From: JABWBR01 sp036741235
Lineage (GTDB): Bacteria > Bacteroidota > Bacteroidia > Chitinophagales > Saprospiraceae
Reading direction: 5' to 3'
DNA length: 24,679 nt
Assembly (NCBI GenBank): GCA_036741235.1
Contig: DAINSQ010000068.1
Location: 1 to 24,679, forward strand
In this document: in pieces, positions 21,408 to 24,679 of the stretch
How positions within the stretch are numbered: the stretch's first letter is position 1
Layout of the letters: every line of letters starts with the position of its first letter
Made by a program: the position numbers and the translations under genes
The notes under the pieces: generated by a model
What the model was told of the DNA's origin: nothing
Database searches by the model: none
The model's input: only the letters and a program-made list of their open reading frames with translations

Positions 21408-22255
21408 TGCGGGCCGTCAAGATATTGCTGGATGCCTTGTTGTACGGCAATGTCCTGATTGCGCTGGGAGCAGTCGCTTTGGCGGGCCAAACATTATGGC
21501 TGCTCAGCGGACGTTGGAGCTGTACCCCTTATATGGGGTTCCTTTTTTTTGCTACGCTTTTCTTGTACACCTTGCACCGGTTAATAGGGCTGGCCAAATC
21601 GGCGAAAACGACTTTTCGCCACGACAGATGGAAGGCTACTGCTTATCTCAAGCCGTTTTTATACATTGAGTTAGTCCTTTCGGCCATTGTTTCTTTTTTC
21701 TTTTTTATTAAAATTGCTGCCATGTGGACCTGGCTGCTCCTGCCTTGCGCGCTGGCAGCCGCGTATGTTTTGCCCTTATTTGGCGGCGCCCGCCGGCTCC
21801 GAGACGTACATTTTGTTAAAATATTTCTGCTTACTGCCGTATGGACCAGCCTGACAGTGTTGCTACCAGCGGCAGAATTACATCTTACTACGAGTCTGCC
21901 AATGCTGGTCATGATTATTGAGCGGATGTGCTTCATCTTTGCCATAGCGTTGGCCTTCGATCTGCGCGATATCGAATCAGACAAGCTGGCCGGCGTAAGA
22001 ACCCTTCCAGGAAGCTGGGGATTGACCAAAACAAAAATAATTGCAGTCGTTAGTCTGATTTTTATGCTGATTGCGGCGTTTTTTAATTGGCGGGCCGATG
22101 CTTACCACGTATATTCGCTACTGGCACTGACAATGTCCGCTTTTTGCAGCGCTATATGCATTGCAGGAGCATATCCCGGCAGAAGCGATTATTACTTCAG
22201 CGGCCTCATAGACGGCATGTTATTATTGCAAAGTATATTGATCCTGTTATGGTGA
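21407..22255 (+). CDS. UbiA-like membrane protein, first Asp motif missing
   Basis: This 282-residue protein has eight to nine hydrophobic helices. UbiA prenyltransferases carry two aspartate-rich motifs that hold Mg-diphosphate. The second is present as FDLRDIESDKLAGVRTLP (184-201). The usual first motif (NDxxDxxxD) should lie near residue 55 but reads LFLYTLHRLIGLAK, with no acidic residue. The protein may therefore not use a prenyl diphosphate, or may be a non-enzymatic relative. UbiA enzymes make menaquinone, heme O and similar lipids, but the lack of the motif makes such a role doubtful. The ATG shares one base with the peptidase stop, and the end overlaps the EVE gene by seven bases. 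Confidence 0.8.
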   Translation: MRAVKILLDALLYGNVLIALGAVALAGQTLWLLSGRWSCTPYMGFLFFATLFLYTLHRLIGLAKSAKTTFRHDRWKATAYLKPFLYIELVLSAIVSFFFFIKIAAMWTWLLLPCALAAAYVLPLFGGARRLRDVHFVKIFLLTAVWTSLTVLLPAAELHLTTSLPMLVMIIERMCFIFAIALAFDLRDIESDKLAGVRTLPGSWGLTKTKIIAVVSLIFMLIAAFFNWRADAYHVYSLLALTMSAFCSAICIAGAYPGRSDYYFSGLIDGMLLLQSILILLW

Positions 22256-22665
22256 ATTATTGGCTTGTCAAATCAGAACCTTTTGTATTCAGTTTTGCCG
22301 ATCTGGAACGCGATGGACGCGCCATGTGGGACGGCGTGCGCAACTATACCGCCCGAAACAACCTGAGGGCTATGCGCAACGGCGACCTGGTTTTGTTTTA
22401 CCACAGCAATGAAGGACTGGAAGTCGTAGGCATCGCCAAGGTCATCAAAGAGGCTTATCCCGACCCCACCGCTGATATAGGCGACTGGTCGGCGGTAGAT
22501 CTGGCGCCGGTCAAACGGCTGACAATTCCCGTGCCGCTCTCTCTTATCAAAGCCACGCCCGCTTTGCAGGAAATCGGCTTGGTGCGGCAGGGCCGGCTGT
22601 CGGTTATGCCCCTGCACCCCCGGGAGTTCGAATGCTTGCTACAATTGGCATCAACTACTATTTGA
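22249..22665 (+). CDS. EVE-domain protein
   Basis: This 138-residue single EVE domain begins YWLVKSEPFVFSFADL and has the hallmark WDGVRNYTARNNLRAM (27-42). EVE domains are relatives of PUA and YTH domains and are thought to bind modified bases in DNA or RNA; the bacterial physiological role is not settled. Length and motif order agree with the family. The ATG at 22249 is chosen because it starts the domain directly and overlaps the UbiA-like stop by seven bases; the frame is open further upstream but that part is antisense-like noise. It is the last gene of the pyrE-side plus-strand run before the amylase gene. Confidence 0.92.
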   Translation: MVNYWLVKSEPFVFSFADLERDGRAMWDGVRNYTARNNLRAMRNGDLVLFYHSNEGLEVVGIAKVIKEAYPDPTADIGDWSAVDLAPVKRLTIPVPLSLIKATPALQEIGLVRQGRLSVMPLHPREFECLLQLASTTI

Positions 22666-22682
22666 TCATAAATCGCATTAAC

Positions 22683-24615
22683 ATGAAAATATCATCCTGC
22701 TGTACGGTATTGCTCGCGGCACTGTGGATTGCATTTCCCGGCGCCTGGGCGCAAAATATATACAACGACGACCCCATGCAAACCATCCCGCTGGGCACAA
22801 AAGAGTCGGAATACTATTATCGCTACGCCAAAGGAGGCAAAGTTGACCAGGTGCGCGTAGAACCGCCCTTTTGGTGGGTCGGCATGAATCACCCAACAGT
22901 AGAAGTGCTCATCTACGATCAGGATATCAAAGGCGCTACGGTTAGCGTCAATTACCCTGGGGTGAAGGTGAATAAAGTCAACGAAGTGCAGAACCCCAAC
23001 TACCTGTTTGTAGAACTCGCCATAGGGCCGGGAACTGCCGCGGGCAAGTTCCCCATAGAACTCACCCTGAACGGCAAAAAACGCGCCTATTCCTATGAGT
23101 TGCGCAACAGAAATCGCCAAAGCAGTCGCGCACAAGGCCTCTCCAACGCTGATTTTATCTATATGCTCATGCCCGACCGCTTTGCCAACGGAGACCCANN
23201 NNNNNNNNATGAATGCAAGCGGCGCCAATCGCGGCAAAATATTCTTCCGTCACGGCGGCGATATCATGGGCATCATGGAGCGACTCGACTACCTCCAGGA
23301 ACTCGGCGTAACGGCCATCTGGCCCACCCCCGTCCTCGAAAATGACCAACCCTATCAATCCTACCACGGCTACGCCGTAACCGATCACTACCAAATAGAC
23401 AAGCGTTTCGGCAGTAATGAGTTATACCAGCAATTTGTAGAAAAATGCCACTCCCGCGGCATGAAGGTCGTTATGGATATTATTCACAACCACGTTGGCG
23501 ACCAACACTGGTTTATCCGTGATTTGCCCTCGGAGGACTGGATCCACCAGTTTCCCGAGTTTACCCGCAGTATTTACCGCGAACCGGTATGGATGGACCC
23601 TTACGGTTCTAAAGTCGATCAGGACGCCACGGCCAACGGTTGGTTTGACCGCCATATGCCCGACCTCAACCAACAGCAGCCTCAATTGGCTAATTATTTG
23701 ATACAAAACAATATTTGGTGGATCGAATACAGCGGCCACGATGCCTACCGCATTGATACCTATTATTATCCCGATCAGGCTTTTCTGGCGCAGTGGTGTA
23801 AACGGATTAAAGACGAATTTCCCAACTTTCACCTTTTTGGTGAAACCTGGGTACATGGCCCCGCCGTACAAGCATTTTTCACACAAAACAATAACCTTGT
23901 AGCAGGTTTTAATTCCAACCTCCCGGGCGTTACCGACTTTCAGATGCACTACGCGATGATGGAGGCGGTCAACGGGAAACAAGGCTGGACCGATGGAGTG
24001 AACCGGCTTTACTATACGCTCGCCCAGGATTTTCTGTATGAAGACCCCTTCCGCAACGTGCTGTTCCTCGACAATCACGACACCAACCGCTACTTTAGCT
24101 CTATTGGTGAAGATTTTGCCAAATACAAAACCGGTATTGCCCTACTGATGACTATGAGGGGCATACCCTGTATGTATTATGCCACTGAGATACTGATGAC
24201 AGGGCAAGGAGGCGCCTTCGGAGAAGCTGGAAGACGCGACTTTCCCGGCGGCTGGCGCGAAGATAAGGTCGATAAGTTCAAATCCTCCGGCCGCAATCAA
24301 CAAGAACAAGAGGCTTATGAATATGTGCGTAAGCTGTCGCAATATCGCAAAAACAACCCCGTATTGCACCGCGGCAAACTCATGCAGTATGTGCCCGACA
24401 ATGGCGTTTATGTGTATTTCCGCTACGACGGCACTAAAACGGTGATGGTACTTGTCAATTCAACGGATAAACCCGTGGAGGTGAGCACAGCCCGCTTCCA
24501 CGAACGTATGTCCGGCTATTCTACAGCAATGGATGTTGTTAGCGGCGAAATACTCCAAAATCTGACCAAAATTTCACTGCAACGCAATGAAACCAAAGTA
24601 CTCGAGCTGAGGTGA
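22683..24615 (+). CDS. GH13 cyclomaltodextrinase/neopullulanase-like enzyme, interrupted by an N run
   Basis: A secreted alpha-glucan hydrolase (SusA-like) that would act on maltooligosaccharides, cyclodextrins or pullulan in the periplasm. The first part (22683-23198) has a signal peptide ending AWAQ and a beta-sandwich N-terminal domain typical of cyclomaltodextrinases (about residues 22-140), then FIYMLMPDRFANGDP. The second part (23209-24615) is the TIM barrel: RHGGDIMGIMERLDYLQELG, VVMDIIHNH, the nucleophile in YRIDTYYYPD (codon 23755-23757), the acid/base in LFGETWV (23842-23844), and LDNHDTNR (24079-24081). A short C-terminal beta domain ends in VLELR. All three catalytic residues are present. 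The two parts are in different frames only because ten N stand for a gap of unknown length; the gene is probably intact. Confidence 0.85.
23199..23208. other. Assembly gap of ten N inside the GH13 gene
   Basis: Ten undetermined bases follow MPDRFANGDP and precede MNASGANRG. The reading frames on both sides differ by one, so the true missing length must be a multiple of three in an intact gene and is not ten. Confidence 0.99.
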
Positions 24616-24660
24616 GAGTGTGAGAGTGTGAGAGTGTGAGAGTGTGAGGGTGTGGGGGTG
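24613..24660. repeat. Octamer tandem repeat TGAGAGTG at the gene end
   Basis: Four perfect copies (24613-24644) and two diverged copies (TGAGGGTG, TGGGGGTG) run to about 24660. The first three bases of the first copy are the TGA stop codon of the GH13 gene. The repeat drifts into a G-rich tract and may continue past the window end. Confidence 0.85.
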
Positions 24661-24679
24661 TGGGGTGGCGGGGAAGTTG

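Noticed and set aside
24613..24660. Possible CRISPR or protein-coding repeat
   Set aside because: Units of eight bases without spacers; a simple tandem array.

Overview
The window looks like a chromosomal segment from a member of the Bacteroidota, most plausibly a Saprospiria/Lewinella-like lineage. The evidence is a PorV/PorQ-family protein linked to type IX secretion, a lipoprotein form of TamA, TlpA-type thioredoxin lipoproteins, a cyclomaltodextrinase/SusA-like GH13 enzyme, and several matches to the Bacteroidota -7 promoter motif TAnnTTTG with little sign of Shine-Dalgarno sequences. Gene content is mostly housekeeping. There is no phage, IS element, integrase or CRISPR array. A run of 10 N at 23199-23208 shows that this is a draft assembly.

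Layout. 1-87 holds two copies of a short dispersed-type repeat. 300-1142 (-) is a zinc-ribbon protein of unknown role. 1257-4370 (+) carries a DUF2256 mini-protein overlapping a cytochrome oxidase subunit III-like gene, then purL. 4407-5516 (+) is a TlpA-like lipoprotein. 5556-6320 (-) is a SpoU-type RNA methylase, which diverges from a TamA-like lipoprotein (6332-8791, +) with only 11 bases between the two start codons. 12854-8804 (-) is a tightly packed run of GT2 glycosyltransferase, aldo/keto reductase, FAD oxidoreductase and arginine deiminase. 12992-14920 (+) is a three-gene set (coiled-coil protein, 54-residue membrane peptide, two-TM plus coiled-coil protein) closed by a strong hairpin. 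14994-16007 has a small beta-barrel protein and a lipoprotein, convergent and abutting. 16178-16252 is tRNA-His with its own promoter and terminator. 16363-18963 (+) has a hotdog thioesterase, a YihY/BrkB membrane protein and a PorV-like protein. 19589-18957 (-) is a Nudix hydrolase. 19620-22665 (+) has pyrE, an M42 peptidase, a UbiA-like membrane protein and an EVE-domain protein. 22683-24615 (+) is the GH13 enzyme split by the N run, ending inside an octamer tandem repeat.

How the genes relate. purL and pyrE belong to purine and pyrimidine synthesis but are not linked to each other. The envelope is well represented: the TamA-like protein, the PorV-like protein, several lipoproteins and a beta-barrel. 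Two clusters are the best candidates for undescribed systems. The first is the coiled-coil/membrane operon at 12992-14920, which resembles a PspA-like membrane-remodelling or envelope-stress module but cannot be assigned from sequence alone. The second is the GT2-reductase-oxidoreductase cassette at 10083-12854, whose reductase contains a run of nine G that could make it switch on and off by slippage.
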